DNA from: Dyella silvae
GTDB taxonomy: Bacteria; Pseudomonadota; Gammaproteobacteria; Xanthomonadales; Rhodanobacteraceae
DNA length: 64,000 nt
Direction: 5' to 3'
Assembly (NCBI RefSeq): GCF_026421305.1
Contig: NZ_JAPJBQ010000003.1
Span: 434,001-498,000, forward strand
Shown: positions 34,461 through 44,429 of the stretch, one piece after another
How the letters are laid out: every line of letters begins with the position of its first letter
Position numbering within the stretch: position 1 is the first letter of the stretch
Made by a program: the position numbers and the translations under genes
The notes under the pieces: model-generated
What the model was told of the DNA's origin: nothing
Seen by the model: the letters and a program-made list of their open reading frames with translations, nothing else
Database searches by the model: none

Positions 34461-36430
34461 GCACGCGACTCCTGCAGGGCAGCGGCCGGCACCGCTTCGG
34501 TTTCTGCAACGCGTTTGGCGCGGAAGCGGCGGTCAGCGGCGGCAAAGAAGCCGCCCAGCATCATGAACAGGCCGCCAGCCCAGATCCAGCGCACGAAGGG
34601 TTTGTCATACAGGCGCAGCGCCCACGCGCCATCCGGCTGCGTGCGATCCATCGGTTCGCCCAGTGCTACGTACAGGTCACGGGTGATGCCCGGATTGATG
34701 GCCGACTCGGTCTGCACCTGGCCGCGTGTGTAAGTGCGCTTCTGCGGGTGCATCACTGCCACCTCGCGCCCGTTGCGCATCACCGTCACTGTGCCCTGGT
34801 CGCCGTGCCAGTTCGGGCCTTGCGTTTCATGCACGCCATCGAAGCGGAAGTCATAGCCGCCGATGCTTTCGGCCTGGCCCGGCGACATGCGCACGTCTCG
34901 CTCAACGCTCAGCGCATTGGTAAGCAGGACGCCGGCGAGGAACACGCCCACGCCAAAGTGCGCGAGCAGCATGCCCGCCATTTCCGCCGGATAGCGGCGG
35001 CCCGCCGGCATCTCGCGCCAGCGCTTGACCACGTAGAGCAGGGTGCCGAAACCGCACCACACGGCGGCGGCCGTGCCGGCAATCGCCTTGGTCTCACCGT
35101 CGGTAAGGAAGGCGGCAATGATGGCGCACGCTATGGCGGCGAGGCCGGCACGCCACATGATGCGCTTGAGCAGAGGCGTATCGCTCTTGCCCCAGCGCAG
35201 ATACGGACCAAACGGCAGCAGCGCCACCACAGGCAGCATCAGCAGGGTAAACAGGAGGCCGAAATACGGCGGGCCCACCGATACCTTGCCCAGGTTCAAC
35301 GCATCACCCACCAGCGGGAACAGCGTGCCCAGCAGCACCATCGCCGCTGCCACGGTGAGCATCAGGTTGCCGATCAGGATGGCTGTTTCGCGCGACACAA
35401 CACTGAAGGGCTTTCCGCCCGCCACCTTTGGCGCGCGCAGCGCGTACAGCAGTAGCGAACCGCCAACGACCACGGCGAGGAAGCACAGGATAAACAGGCC
35501 ACGCTTCGGATCCGAGGCAAAGGCATGCACCGAGGTCAGCACGCCCGAGCGCACCAGGAACGTGCCCAGCAGCGACAGCGAGAACGCGAAGATGGAAAGC
35601 AGGATCGTCCATGCGCGCAAGGCGCCGCGCTTCTCGGTCACGGCCTGCGCATGGATCAGCGCCGCACCCACCAGCCACGGCATGAAGCTGGCGTTCTCGA
35701 CGGGGTCCCAGAACCACCAACCGCCCCAGCCCAGTTCGGCATACGCCCACCAGCTGCCGGCCACGATGCCCGCAGAGAGGAACGCCCACGCCACATTGGT
35801 CCATGGCCGCGCCCAACGCACCCAGGCCTGTTCCAGCTCACCGCCGAGCAATGCCGCAATGGAGAACGCAAACGCCACCGAGAAACCCACGTAGCCCATG
35901 TAGAGCACGGGCGGGTGGAACGTCATGCCAGGATCCTGCAGCACCGGATTGAGATCGGCACCGTCGGCCGGCATCGGCAGCAAACGCAAGAACGGGTTGG
36001 AGGTGAAGATGATGAAGGCAAGAAAGCCGACGGACACCAGGCCGAGCACGCCAAGCACGCGTGCCACGAATACCTCGGGAAGATTGCGACTGAACACCGT
36101 CAGCGCGAGCGTCCACAGGTTGAGGATGAAGATCCACAGCAGCAGCGAACCTTCGTGCGCGCCCCACACCGCTGCGATGCGGTAGTACCAGGGCAGGGCA
36201 AGATTGGAATTGTCGGCGACGTACTGCACCGAGAAGTCGAACTGCAGGAACGCCCACACCAGCAGCACAAAGGCCAGCGATACAAACACGGCCTGCCCCG
36301 CCGCAGCGGGGCGCGCAACGGCCATCAACGCGCGATGGTTTCGCCAGGCGCCGATCAGCGGCAACACGCCCTGCGCGAAGGCCAGCAGCAGGGCGAGGAT
36401 CAGCGCGAGTTGACCGAGTTCCGGTGTCAT
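34457..36430 (-). CDS. ccmF: Heme lyase subunit CcmF
   Basis: A 657-residue inner-membrane protein with about 15 hydrophobic segments. [11 protein letters not shown] (about 90-100) and the WWD heme-handling motif [20 protein letters not shown] (about 230-250) are diagnostic. With CcmH and CcmI it ligates heme from holo-CcmE to CxxCH of apocytochrome c. The ATG overlaps the ccmE stop. Confidence 0.97.
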   Translation of the reverse strand: MTPELGQLALILALLLAFAQGVLPLIGAWRNHRALMAVARPAAAGQAVFVSLAFVLLVWAFLQFDFSVQYVADNSNLALPWYYRIAAVWGAHEGSLLLWIFILNLWTLALTVFSRNLPEVFVARVLGVLGLVSVGFLAFIIFTSNPFLRLLPMPADGADLNPVLQDPGMTFHPPVLYMGYVGFSVAFAFSIAALLGGELEQAWVRWARPWTNVAWAFLSAGIVAGSWWAYAELGWGGWWFWDPVENASFMPWLVGAALIHAQAVTEKRGALRAWTILLSIFAFSLSLLGTFLVRSGVLTSVHAFASDPKRGLFILCFLAVVVGGSLLLYALRAPKVAGGKPFSVVSRETAILIGNLMLTVAAAMVLLGTLFPLVGDALNLGKVSVGPPYFGLLFTLLMLPVVALLPFGPYLRWGKSDTPLLKRIMWRAGLAAIACAIIAAFLTDGETKAIAGTAAAVWCGFGTLLYVVKRWREMPAGRRYPAEMAGMLLAHFGVGVFLAGVLLTNALSVERDVRMSPGQAESIGGYDFRFDGVHETQGPNWHGDQGTVTVMRNGREVAVMHPQKRTYTRGQVQTESAINPGITRDLYVALGEPMDRTQPDGAWALRLYDKPFVRWIWAGGLFMMLGGFFAAADRRFRAKRVAETEAVPAAALQESRA

Positions 36431-36894
36431 TGCGGCTTGTCCTGTCCGGCGGTTTCGTCGACTTGTTTGCCTTGATGCGCCTTGGCCATGGCGTCCTTCA
36501 GCTCCTTCGGCATGTAGGTTTCGTCATGCTTGGCCAGCACTTCGGTGGCCATGAAGCGTGCGTTGTCCATATGCCCGGTGGCGATCACTGACTGGTTGTC
36601 GCGAAACAGGTCCGGCAGGATGCCGGTGTATTCCACCGGCATTGAGCCAGCGGCATCGACCACGGTAAAGGTGACCTTGAGCGAATCGCTGCTGCGCTGG
36701 ATGGAGCCTGCCTTGACCATGCCACCGAGGCGGAAGGTCTTGTAGCTGTTGGCCTGGCCGGTTTGCACCTGGCTCGGGGTAAACAGGTAGTTCATGTTCT
36801 GCTGCAAGGCGAACACGATCAGCCCCACCGCGACGACCGCTGCTGCGGCGACGAGAAGAACGATGGTGAGTCTGCGTTTGCGAGTGGGGTTCAT
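36427..36894 (-). CDS. ccmE: Heme chaperone CcmE
   Basis: A 155-residue periplasmic heme carrier with an N-terminal membrane anchor (about 8-28). The covalent heme His lies in [12 protein letters not shown] (about 122-133). ATG at 36894 begins [10 protein letters not shown], the usual start; the long frame from 37083 runs across ccmD in another frame. It overlaps ccmF by four bases. Confidence 0.96.
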   Translation of the reverse strand: MNPTRKRRLTIVLLVAAAAVVAVGLIVFALQQNMNYLFTPSQVQTGQANSYKTFRLGGMVKAGSIQRSSDSLKVTFTVVDAAGSMPVEYTGILPDLFRDNQSVIATGHMDNARFMATEVLAKHDETYMPKELKDAMAKAHQGKQVDETAGQDKPQ

Positions 36895-36916
36895 GTATCG
36901 CTCGTGGTGTGATCGC

Positions 36917-37120
36917 TCAGGGCGATGCAGGGGTGCGTTGTTGCTGGCGAGCACTCTGTCGCGCCATGCGTGCGCGCAGTTCGCGCAGGTTGCGGCGGCG
37001 GCGCAGGCCGGGGCTGAGATAGTCGGCCGCCAGCACGATGAAGAACACCGCAAAGGCCGGCCATACGTAGGCGGCGTAGCCACCCATCGTCAGGAAGTGA
37101 TCCCACGAGAACGGGCTCAT
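36917..37120 (-). CDS. ccmD: Heme exporter accessory protein CcmD
   Basis: A 67-residue single-pass protein. The membrane helix is about 12-33 ([21 protein letters not shown]), followed by a basic RRRRNLREL tail. It helps release holo-CcmE from CcmABC. Its start overlaps the ccmC stop, with 22 bases to ccmE. Confidence 0.93.
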   Translation of the reverse strand: MSPFSWDHFLTMGGYAAYVWPAFAVFFIVLAADYLSPGLRRRRNLRELRARMARQSARQQQRTPASP

Positions 37121-37875
37121 GGGCGGCCCTCCTGATCTGCAATCTGACGCACCCAGTCTTTGCCGCTTTCCATCGACAACAGATCGGTGCGCACGCGGCC
37201 AAACAGGCTAGCGATGTAATAGAACTTGGTGGCGACCATCATGGTCAGCAGCGGCCACAGCATGTCGCTGCTCATCTTCGAGGGACCAAGAATGCGTACC
37301 GTGGAACCCTGATGCAGCGTGTTCCACCAGTTCACCGAGAAGTGCACGATCGGCACATTGATGATGCCGATGATGGCGAGAAACGCCGCGGCGCGCGCGC
37401 CCTGGCGACGATCCTCGAACGAGTGATACAGGCCGATCACGCCCAGATACAGAAACAGCAACACCAGTTCCGAGGTGAGTCGCGCATCCCACGTCCACCA
37501 GGTGCCCCACATGGGCTTGCCCCAGAGCGAACCGGTGACCAGGGTGATGAAGGTGAAGGCCGCACCGATGGGCGCCGATTCCATTGCCACCACTTCGGCC
37601 AGCTTGATGCGCCACACCAGCGAGATGAACGAGGCGACGGCCATCAATCCATAGATGAACAGGCTCATCCATGCACAGGGCACGTGGATGAAGATGATGC
37701 GGTAAGCATCACCTTGCTGATAATCGGCCGGGGCCAGTACCAGGCCGCCGTACAGCGCGATAGCGCCAAAAAGCAGAGCAAGGCCAAGGGCCCAGGGGCG
37801 CAGTACACCCGCGAAACGGTAGAAGTTAGGCGGCGAGCTGAGCTTGTGCACCCACAAGGGGATCCAGTTGGCCAT
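37117..37875 (-). CDS. ccmC: Heme handling protein CcmC
   Basis: A 252-residue protein with six membrane segments and the WWD domain MWGTWWTWDARLTSE (about 122-136). Two conserved His are in FIHVPCAW (about 63) and VHFSVNWWN (about 182). It presents heme to CcmE. The start is 4 bases after the ccmB stop. Confidence 0.97.
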   Translation of the reverse strand: MANWIPLWVHKLSSPPNFYRFAGVLRPWALGLALLFGAIALYGGLVLAPADYQQGDAYRIIFIHVPCAWMSLFIYGLMAVASFISLVWRIKLAEVVAMESAPIGAAFTFITLVTGSLWGKPMWGTWWTWDARLTSELVLLFLYLGVIGLYHSFEDRRQGARAAAFLAIIGIINVPIVHFSVNWWNTLHQGSTVRILGPSKMSSDMLWPLLTMMVATKFYYIASLFGRVRTDLLSMESGKDWVRQIADQEGRP

Positions 37876-37879
37876 CGTC

Positions 37880-38566
37880 TTATGCGTCCAGAGCTATGCG
37901 GAGGGCGGCGGCACAGGCCAAGGGGGCCAGCACCAGCGCCATGACCAGCGCAGCGCCAAGCCAGGCGATGGGTGCAAGCCACGGCAGCCCCTGTTGAGCC
38001 GCGGCGACAGCGCCTGCGGCAAAGATCACCACGGGTACGCAAAGCGGCAGCAACATCAGCGCCAGCAGCATACCAGAGCGTCGCGAGCCGGCCGTGAGCG
38101 CCACCAGCACCGCTCCAAGCAGGCTCAGTAGCGGTGTTGCCAACAGCAGTGCATACACCAGCACGGGCATCACCGCGGTGGGGAGATGCAGCATGCCGGC
38201 GAGCAGCGGCGCAATGACGATGAGCGGCAATGCAGTGGTTACCCAGTGCGCTAGGATTTTCATGCCCAGCATCAGCGCCAGTGGCTGAGGGGACATCATC
38301 AGTTGCTCCAGCGAGCCATCCTCGATATCGCCGCGGAACATGGCGTCCAGCGCGAGCAGCATCGCCAGCAACATGGTCACCAGCACCGCGCCGCCCGCAA
38401 TCCGCTGCAGCAAGGCGTCTTCCGGGCCCAGCGCAAACGGGAACAGGGTGATGACGATCAGGGCGTACAGCACCGGCATGGCGATATCGCCACGGCGGCG
38501 CCAGGCCAGGGTGAGGTCGCGGCGCAACACGGCGGCGCAGGCGGAAGCGAGCGTCGCGTGACTCAT
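37880..38566 (-). CDS. ccmB: Heme exporter membrane subunit CcmB
   Basis: A 228-residue, six-helix membrane subunit of the CcmAB ABC complex, with GDIEDGSLEQLMMSP (about 78-92) as the family signature. ATG at 38566 overlaps the ccmA stop; a longer upstream frame lies antisense-like within ccmA and is discarded. CcmAB uses ATP to free holo-CcmE from CcmC. Confidence 0.95.
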   Translation of the reverse strand: MSHATLASACAAVLRRDLTLAWRRRGDIAMPVLYALIVITLFPFALGPEDALLQRIAGGAVLVTMLLAMLLALDAMFRGDIEDGSLEQLMMSPQPLALMLGMKILAHWVTTALPLIVIAPLLAGMLHLPTAVMPVLVYALLLATPLLSLLGAVLVALTAGSRRSGMLLALMLLPLCVPVVIFAAGAVAAAQQGLPWLAPIAWLGAALVMALVLAPLACAAALRIALDA

Positions 38567-39213
38567 GCGTGCATACGTACCCGTTTGGGTTCGCCCTGGA
38601 GAAAGCTCACCGCGCCATGGCTGGTCACCAGTGCGGCGCCACCCTCCGCGGCATGCTCGAGCAGCAGGCGGTTGACCAGTTCGATGCCGGTGCGGTCGAG
38701 ATTGGCGTAGGGCTCGTCCAACAACCATAGCGTGGCGGGAAGCAGGAGCAGGCGGGCGAGGGCGGCGCGCTTCTTCTGGCCGGCAGAGAGGCGGCGCACG
38801 GGTTCATCTTCGTACCCGGCCAGGCCGATATCGTTCAATACGTTGGTGACGTCACGGCCCGGGCGCTTGCCATACGTACCCGCAGCAACGGCAAGGTTCT
38901 CGCGTGCGCTGAGATCAGACTTCAGCCCGAGGTGATGGCCGAGGAACAAGGTGTCACCAAGGTGCTCGATGCGCCGCCACGGCTGGCCACGCCAACGCAG
39001 TTCGCCCTCGTCCAGGTGCAGCAAACCGGCCAGGATGCGCAGCAAGGTGGTCTTGCCGCTGCCGTTGTCGCCTTCGACCAGCGCCACTTCGCCCTCATGC
39101 AGGCAGAAATCCAGGGGACCAAACACGGGTTCGTCCTGGCGGTAAAACGAGAGCGCCCGCGCTTCCAGAAGAAGCTTCTGCGGCGAGGGGGCAGTGGCAG
39201 ACAGGGCAGTCAT
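38563..39213 (-). CDS. ccmA: Heme exporter ATPase CcmA
   Basis: A 216-residue ABC ATPase with Walker A GDNGSGKTT (about 48-56), signature LSAGQKKR (about 142-149) and Walker B LWLLDEP (about 162-168). The first gene of the leftward ccm-metX-cdo unit. The start ATG at 39213 begins MTALSATAPS; the longest frame extends another 88 codons upstream without support. Confidence 0.95.
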   Translation of the reverse strand: MTALSATAPSPQKLLLEARALSFYRQDEPVFGPLDFCLHEGEVALVEGDNGSGKTTLLRILAGLLHLDEGELRWRGQPWRRIEHLGDTLFLGHHLGLKSDLSARENLAVAAGTYGKRPGRDVTNVLNDIGLAGYEDEPVRRLSAGQKKRAALARLLLLPATLWLLDEPYANLDRTGIELVNRLLLEHAAEGGAALVTSHGAVSFLQGEPKRVRMHA

Positions 39214-39331
39214 CGCGCGATTGTCCGAAATGCCTGACAGGCTTGTCCATGCGGCGCGGTGCCGCCAAGGGGGCCTGTCACGGGGTGAGGGATCAGCTGG
39301 CCTGAGATGGAGCAGCCATGGGCGGAGGCTT

Positions 39332-39751
39332 TCATCCCGGCGCGGCGAGCAGGCGAAGACGGGCAAAGCCCTGGCCATCGCCATGGACGTATGCGTTCTG
39401 TCCGAACGCCTGGCCCAGTGCATCGAAGGCGCTGGCGGGTGGGCCAACGACAAACAGGCTGCGCTCATGCCAGCCATTGCTGCCCACGCCCACCGCTGCG
39501 CGCGTGGCGCGGACGTGTGGCATTTGCTTCAAGCGCTGCAGCAACTGTTTTTGGGCGAGCTGGTTTCGTGCCCGCGACTGGGGCTGGGACAAGGGATTCC
39601 ATGCCGTGATGAAACCCCAGTGGTAGTAGCCCGTCAGGTCACGCAAGGTGTCGGGCAGCGGGCTATCGATGCGGATGCTGGCCCAGCCACCGCCCGTCAG
39701 GCGCACCCGATAGTCGGTGGCCCGATAGGCGGCGAGCAGTGCCTCATCCAT
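39332..39751 (-). CDS. DUF3293 family protein
   Basis: A 139-residue cytosolic protein with the DUF3293 pattern: YRATDYRVRL at the start, GYYHWGFITAWNPLS (about 40-54) with NQLAQKQLLQRL, and a C-terminal GQNAYVHGDGQGFARLRLL. Its function is unknown. ATG at 39751 overlaps the kmo stop by 8 bases, so it is probably translated with kmo. The longer frame is antisense-like over kmo and was not used. Confidence 0.82.
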   Translation of the reverse strand: MDEALLAAYRATDYRVRLTGGGWASIRIDSPLPDTLRDLTGYYHWGFITAWNPLSQPQSRARNQLAQKQLLQRLKQMPHVRATRAAVGVGSNGWHERSLFVVGPPASAFDALGQAFGQNAYVHGDGQGFARLRLLAAPG

Positions 39752-41144
39752 GCAGCACGTCAGGCAACGGCGGCAGCGTGGCGCGCAATGCTGCGACCGC
39801 GGCATCCAGGTCGACTGAACGGGCGTGCGTGGACCCACGCAACAGCTGTTCAAGCAACTGATCCTGCGCGCGCCCGCGTTCAAAAGCGTAGGCATAGGGC
39901 AGGTGAGTAAAGGTGACCATGCGATAGCGCGCCATGAAATGCTGCGGCGCCCGTTCGGCCAGCAAAGCGCCGAGTTCACGTTTGGCGAGATAGTGCGGAT
40001 CGGCGACGGAGTCGCGCATCTCGATGTAATTCTCCAGCGCCATCGCCGCGATTGCGTCGCTGTTGGGCTGGCGAATGCGCTGAAACTCGGCGAATACCTC
40101 GGCCGTATCGTCTGGCGCTTCGGCCAGCAGCGAGGCCAGCACGACAGTGTCTTCGAAGCCGCAGTTCATGCCTTGTCCGTGGAACGGCACGATGGCGTGG
40201 GCAGCATCGCCCACCAGCAGTGCGCGCCCTCCCAGATGCCAGCGCTCCAGGTAAAGCGTGGACAGCGTACCTACGGGGTGGCCGTCGTAGTCCGCAGCAA
40301 AATCGGGAATCAGCGGCAGCAGATCGGGGAAATCGTCCTGGAAAAACGTGCGCGCGGCGGCAGCATCGGGCAGCGTGGTGAAGCTGGGGTGTGCGCCCTG
40401 CGCTGGCAGGAACAGCGTGACGGTGAAGGTACCTTCGGTGTTGGGTAGCGCGATGCACATATAGCCGCCGCGCGGCCAGATATGCAGGGCATGGGGTTCC
40501 AGCGCGAACTGGTCGTGCCCGCCGCTGTTTGTCACCAGATCGGCCGGAAGCGTGCCTCCTGATGGAATCTCCAGTTCCTTGTAGGCGTGGCCCAGGCCTT
40601 CGATGCGCTCGCCCAGCGGCGCGTGCTTGCTCATCGCTGCACGCAGGGCGGAGCCGGCACCGTCGGCGCCAATCACGACGGGGGCGTCGATAGTGCGCTC
40701 GGCGCCACTTTCATCGGCAAGTCGGATGCGGCCCGCATCGAAGTCGGCATCGACCAGCGACTGACCAAATTGGAACCGCACGCCCGCGGCTTCCGCAGCA
40801 TCCAACAGCAGCATGTTGAGGGCGCCGCGCGAGACCGACCAGATCACTTCGCTGTCGTCCACGCCGTAGCGCTGCAGACCGGAACGGCCGTCGCGGGTGT
40901 GGACCATGCGTCCGCGCATCATCACCGCGCGCTGGAGTACGTCGTCCGCCAGCCCCGCCTGCCGCAGTGCGTGCAGGCCGCGCTCGGCCAGCGCCAGGTT
41001 GATGGAGCGCCCGCCGACAAATCCCGCGATGCGCGGGTCGGGGCGCTTCTCATACACATCTACCGCAAATCCACGTTTGGCCAGCTGCTGGGCAAGCAGC
41101 GCGCCGACCAGGCCGCCGCCGATGAGGGTGATGTGCTTCGCCAT
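39744..41144 (-). CDS. kmo: Kynurenine 3-monooxygenase
   Basis: A 466-residue FAD monooxygenase. It has a dinucleotide motif GGGLVGALLAQQLA (about 9-22), GRSINLALAERGL (about 45-57) and GDAAHAIVPFHGQGMNCGFED (about 315-335), all typical of KMO. It hydroxylates L-kynurenine with NADPH and O2, on the route to 3-hydroxyanthranilate and quinolinate. The other kynurenine genes are not in the window. CGGAGC precedes the ATG. Confidence 0.95.
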   Translation of the reverse strand: MAKHITLIGGGLVGALLAQQLAKRGFAVDVYEKRPDPRIAGFVGGRSINLALAERGLHALRQAGLADDVLQRAVMMRGRMVHTRDGRSGLQRYGVDDSEVIWSVSRGALNMLLLDAAEAAGVRFQFGQSLVDADFDAGRIRLADESGAERTIDAPVVIGADGAGSALRAAMSKHAPLGERIEGLGHAYKELEIPSGGTLPADLVTNSGGHDQFALEPHALHIWPRGGYMCIALPNTEGTFTVTLFLPAQGAHPSFTTLPDAAAARTFFQDDFPDLLPLIPDFAADYDGHPVGTLSTLYLERWHLGGRALLVGDAAHAIVPFHGQGMNCGFEDTVVLASLLAEAPDDTAEVFAEFQRIRQPNSDAIAAMALENYIEMRDSVADPHYLAKRELGALLAERAPQHFMARYRMVTFTHLPYAYAFERGRAQDQLLEQLLRGSTHARSVDLDAAVAALRATLPPLPDVLHG

Positions 41145-41259
41145 GGAGCTCCGCTGATAGGCAATGCGTGAAGCGCCAAGAGTAGCGGGTCAGCGGCGGG
41201 CGGGCGATGGCAGCATGTGCGGGGGCGGTTACCCGCATTCGCGTCAGGGGCTGAGGAGC

Positions 41260-41370
41260 CGTCATCCCAGCGAAAGCTGGGATCCAGTGCCGTGGCTCTG
41301 ACGCATTAAAGTCGCTGGATGACCAGCCTGCGGCTGTTGTGAAGCGCTTCCTGCTTTCGCTGGGATGACG
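41260..41370. repeat. Intergenic inverted repeat (AGCGAAAGCT type)
   Basis: Perfect 18-bp arms 41260-41277 and 41353-41370 (CGTCATCCCAGCGAAAGC and complement) enclose a second part. That part matches, in reverse, 6901-6934 upstream of murB. It is a dispersed intergenic family in the 255-base gap between kmo and phaB. Confidence 0.8.
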
Positions 41371-41399
41371 ATTGAGAGCAGGGGCGCAGGAAGAGGGCG

Positions 41400-42161
41400 T
41401 CAGAAGCTCATGAAATACCCGCCGTTGACCGGCAGGTTGGCACCCGTGATGTAACCCGCATCGTCGGCGGTGAGGAAGGTGACGGCGCGTGCAATGTCGC
41501 CGGGCAAGCCGAGGCGGCCCACTGGAATATCCGCAACGATCTGCTCGCGGATATCGGCGGGCACGGCGGCGACCAGCGCCGTGTCACAGTAGCCCGGCGA
41601 AACGGTATTGACCGTAATGCCCTTGCGTGCCGTTTCGCGTGCCAGTGCCATGCCGAAGCCGTGCACGCCCGCTTTGGCGGCCGAGTAGTTGGTCTGTCCG
41701 AACTGGCCAGTCTGGCCGTTCACCGAGCTGAGGTTGACGATGCGGCCGAAGCTGCGCGCGCTCATGCCCTCGACGACGTTGCGGCACATGTTGAACACGC
41801 CATCGAGATTCACGCGCATCAGCTCGTGCCACTGCTGTGGCGACATCTTGCGCAGGCTGGTATCGCGGGTAATGCCGGCGGCATTGACGAGAATATCCAC
41901 ACTGCCGTGGGCCGACTCGACCCGGCCGATCAGGTCGGCGCAGCTTTCGAACTGGCTCACATCCGCGGGTTCGAAACGAATCGCGCCATTGAGATCAGCT
42001 ACTTCCTGCTGAAACGCATGCAAACGCTCTTCGCGTGCGGGTAGGTCCACGGCAATCACCTGACGCCCGGCCTGCGCCAGCTGGCGGCAGATCTCCGTGC
42101 CCAGGCCGCCAATGCCTCCGGTCACGATGGCAACGCGTGGCGTTTGGGCAGACAGGCTCAT
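41400..42161 (-). CDS. phaB: Acetoacetyl-CoA reductase (SDR)
   Basis: A 253-residue SDR with TGGIGGLG (about 14-21), NAAGITRD (about 91-98), Ser in NLSSVNGQ, YSAAK (about 157-161) and C-terminal GANLPVNGGYFMS, as in PhaB. It reduces acetoacetyl-CoA to R-3-hydroxybutyryl-CoA for polyhydroxyalkanoate synthesis. The PhaR gene upstream supports this. No PhaC synthase is in the window. Confidence 0.9.
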   Translation of the reverse strand: MSLSAQTPRVAIVTGGIGGLGTEICRQLAQAGRQVIAVDLPAREERLHAFQQEVADLNGAIRFEPADVSQFESCADLIGRVESAHGSVDILVNAAGITRDTSLRKMSPQQWHELMRVNLDGVFNMCRNVVEGMSARSFGRIVNLSSVNGQTGQFGQTNYSAAKAGVHGFGMALARETARKGITVNTVSPGYCDTALVAAVPADIREQIVADIPVGRLGLPGDIARAVTFLTADDAGYITGANLPVNGGYFMSF

Positions 42162-42257
42162 GTGAAGGACTCGTGCACATGCCGCACGGCAGCACGTGCT
42201 GTGCTGCAGCGGCGGAGGGAGGGAAGGGCCGGCGCTGCAACAGCGCCGGCAGATGAC

Positions 42258-42743
42258 TTAGCCGGGCTTTTTGCCGCCGCGCGGCGGCGTCTGCGCCTGG
42301 GTGGCAGCGTCGAGCAGGCCGCGCTGCATGTTGCGCCAGGCGTCCATGTTGCGCTCGGTCAGCTCGTTGAGCATGGACCAGGGCGTCTGGCCCAGCAGGC
42401 TGTTGAGCTGCGTGCGGAACTGCTGCTGCTGGTCCAGGAAGACCTGCAGACTACGCTCCAGATACGGGCCCATGAAGCCCTGCAACGAGTCGCCATAGAA
42501 GCGGATGATCTGGCTGAGCAATTGAGGCGACAGCATGGGCTGCCCCTTCTCTTCGTGCTCAGAGATGATCTGCAGCAGCACCGAGCGAGTAAGGTCCTCC
42601 CCACTCTTGGCGTCGCGGACCTCGAAAGTTTCGCTATCCAGCACCAGCTGTCGGACTTCCTCCAGCGTGATATAGCTGGAGATCTCCGTGTCGTAGAGCC
42701 GGCGGTTCGGATACTTCTTGATGATGCGGATAGTTTGTGCCAT
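42258..42743 (-). CDS. phaR: Polyhydroxyalkanoate synthesis repressor PhaR
   Basis: A 161-residue regulator. The N-terminal PHB/PHA accumulation domain has IIKKYPNRRLYDTEISSYITL (about 7-27, written in two parts: IIKKYPNRRLYD and TEISSYITL). The C-terminal half holds two PHB-accumulation repeats with FYGDSLQGFMGPYLE and a Gln-rich stretch. It binds PHA granules and represses phasin genes. ATG at 42743; the longer frame adds unlikely residues. It lies 96 bases before phaB. Confidence 0.93.
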   Translation of the reverse strand: MAQTIRIIKKYPNRRLYDTEISSYITLEEVRQLVLDSETFEVRDAKSGEDLTRSVLLQIISEHEEKGQPMLSPQLLSQIIRFYGDSLQGFMGPYLERSLQVFLDQQQQFRTQLNSLLGQTPWSMLNELTERNMDAWRNMQRGLLDAATQAQTPPRGGKKPG

Positions 42744-42859
42744 GCGGCACAAGCTAGCAGAACGTATTGCGCCGCACCAGTCGCCCAAGTGGTATCCATT
42801 GCTGCACTGGTCGGCGCAGCAATGCCCCTTGGATCAAATACCTGCCGACAGAGGGCTTC

Positions 42860-44410
42860 TTAGTGCCCCGGCGCGCCTCCGCTGCCGAAGGGCGGCTTGG
42901 CCAGCCAGATCACCGGAATCAGCAAGACAAATAGCACGGCACACAGCCAGAAAATGTCGTTGACCGCCAGGGTCAGCGCTTCCCGGTTCACCAGCTGGTC
43001 GGTCACTCCCAGCGCCTGCGAGGTGCTGAAGCCGGCCCGGGTCAAGCCCTGGATCACCTGCGGGGCTGCCGGGTTGGTCGGCACGACGCTCTCGGTCAGG
43101 GTGGCGTGGTGCAGGATGCCCCGGTGCTGCCACAGGGTCACGGTCACCGCGGTAGATACGCTCGACCCCAGGGTGCGGAAGAAGTTAGCCAGGCCGCTGG
43201 CGCTGGCGAACTCTTCCGGCTTCAGTCCGGCCAGATAGATCTGGTTGAGCGGAATGAAGAAGCAAGGGATGGCAATGCCCATGATGAAGCGTGGCACCAC
43301 CAGCGTGGAGAACGATGCCGTGCTGTCGAAACCGGAGAACCAGTACGCGGTGGCCGCGAACACGATGAAGGAGAACGTGACGATGCCGCGCAGATCCAGC
43401 CTGTCCATGTTGCGGCCGATGATGGGCGAAAGCAGGAAAGCCAGGATGCCCACCGGCGCCGTCGCCAGGCCCGCCCAGGTAGCGGTGTAACCGAGCGTCG
43501 TCTGCAGCCACAACGGAAACACCACGTTGATGCCGAAAAACGCAAACATGCCCAGCGACAGGGCGATGACGCCGGCCGTGAAGTTGCGTTTGCGGAACAG
43601 GCTCAGGTCGATCACCGGGTGTTTGGCGTGCAGCTCCCACACCACCAGGAAGACCAGGCATACCACCGCAATCAGCCCCAGGGTGACGATCAGCGGCGAG
43701 GCGAACCAGTCATGGTCATTGCCATTGTCGAGCATGAACTGCAGGCAGCCCACGCCGACGACCAGCAGCACCAGACCTATCGCGTCGATGGGTGCCTGAT
43801 AAGTCTTGGTTTCACGCTTGTGCAGCAGCGTCCAGGTGATGATGCCCGCGAGCACACCCACCGGCAGGTTGATGTAGAAGATCCACGGCCACGAGAAATT
43901 GTCGGTGATCCAGCCGCCCAGAATCGGGCCGAAGATGGGGGCGATCACCACGGTCATGGCCCATAGCGCCAGCGCGATGCCTTGCTTTGCCTTGGGGTAG
44001 CTGGCCAGCAGCAAGGTCAGCGACAGCGCCACCATCGGGCCGGAGCCGGCGCCCTGCATGAGGCGCGCGAACACCAGCATCGGCATGGACGTGGCGAGGC
44101 CGCAGAGCATGGAGAACACCACGAACAGCATCACCGAGACGACGAAGGTCTTCACTTCGCCGAAGCGCCGCGCAATCCAGCCCGTGAGCGGCTGCATGAT
44201 GGCGCTGGCGAGCGAGTAGGAGCTGATGGTCCAGGTGCCTTCGCTGGCGCTGACGCCCAGGCTGCCGGCGATGTGCGGGACGGCGACGTTGACGATCGTG
44301 ATGTCCAGCACCTCCATGAAGGTGCTGAACGCGACCGCGATGGTCAGCAGAACCAGCGCGGTGCCGTGCAAAGGCGGCAGCGGCTTGATGTCATTGGGAG
44401 TAGAGGCCAT
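42860..44410 (-). CDS. emrB: EmrB-type MFS drug exporter (DHA2)
   Basis: A 516-residue transporter with 14 hydrophobic segments. LDITIVNVAVPHIAGSLG in helix 1, SYSLASAIMQPLTGW, and motif C in the GPILGGWITDNFSWPWIFYIN region mark the DHA2/EmrB family. It pairs with EmrA and the outer-membrane factor to expel hydrophobic drugs across both membranes. It is the last gene of the four-gene unit. Confidence 0.94.
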   Translation of the reverse strand: MASTPNDIKPLPPLHGTALVLLTIAVAFSTFMEVLDITIVNVAVPHIAGSLGVSASEGTWTISSYSLASAIMQPLTGWIARRFGEVKTFVVSVMLFVVFSMLCGLATSMPMLVFARLMQGAGSGPMVALSLTLLLASYPKAKQGIALALWAMTVVIAPIFGPILGGWITDNFSWPWIFYINLPVGVLAGIITWTLLHKRETKTYQAPIDAIGLVLLVVGVGCLQFMLDNGNDHDWFASPLIVTLGLIAVVCLVFLVVWELHAKHPVIDLSLFRKRNFTAGVIALSLGMFAFFGINVVFPLWLQTTLGYTATWAGLATAPVGILAFLLSPIIGRNMDRLDLRGIVTFSFIVFAATAYWFSGFDSTASFSTLVVPRFIMGIAIPCFFIPLNQIYLAGLKPEEFASASGLANFFRTLGSSVSTAVTVTLWQHRGILHHATLTESVVPTNPAAPQVIQGLTRAGFSTSQALGVTDQLVNREALTLAVNDIFWLCAVLFVLLIPVIWLAKPPFGSGGAPGH

Positions 44411-44429
44411 GTCGGGCTCGAGTCGCGGG

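Noticed and set aside
37880-38728. Long start of ccmB at 38728
   Set aside because: The extra 54 residues are out-of-frame ccmA sequence; ATG 38566 with ATGA overlap is the consistent start.
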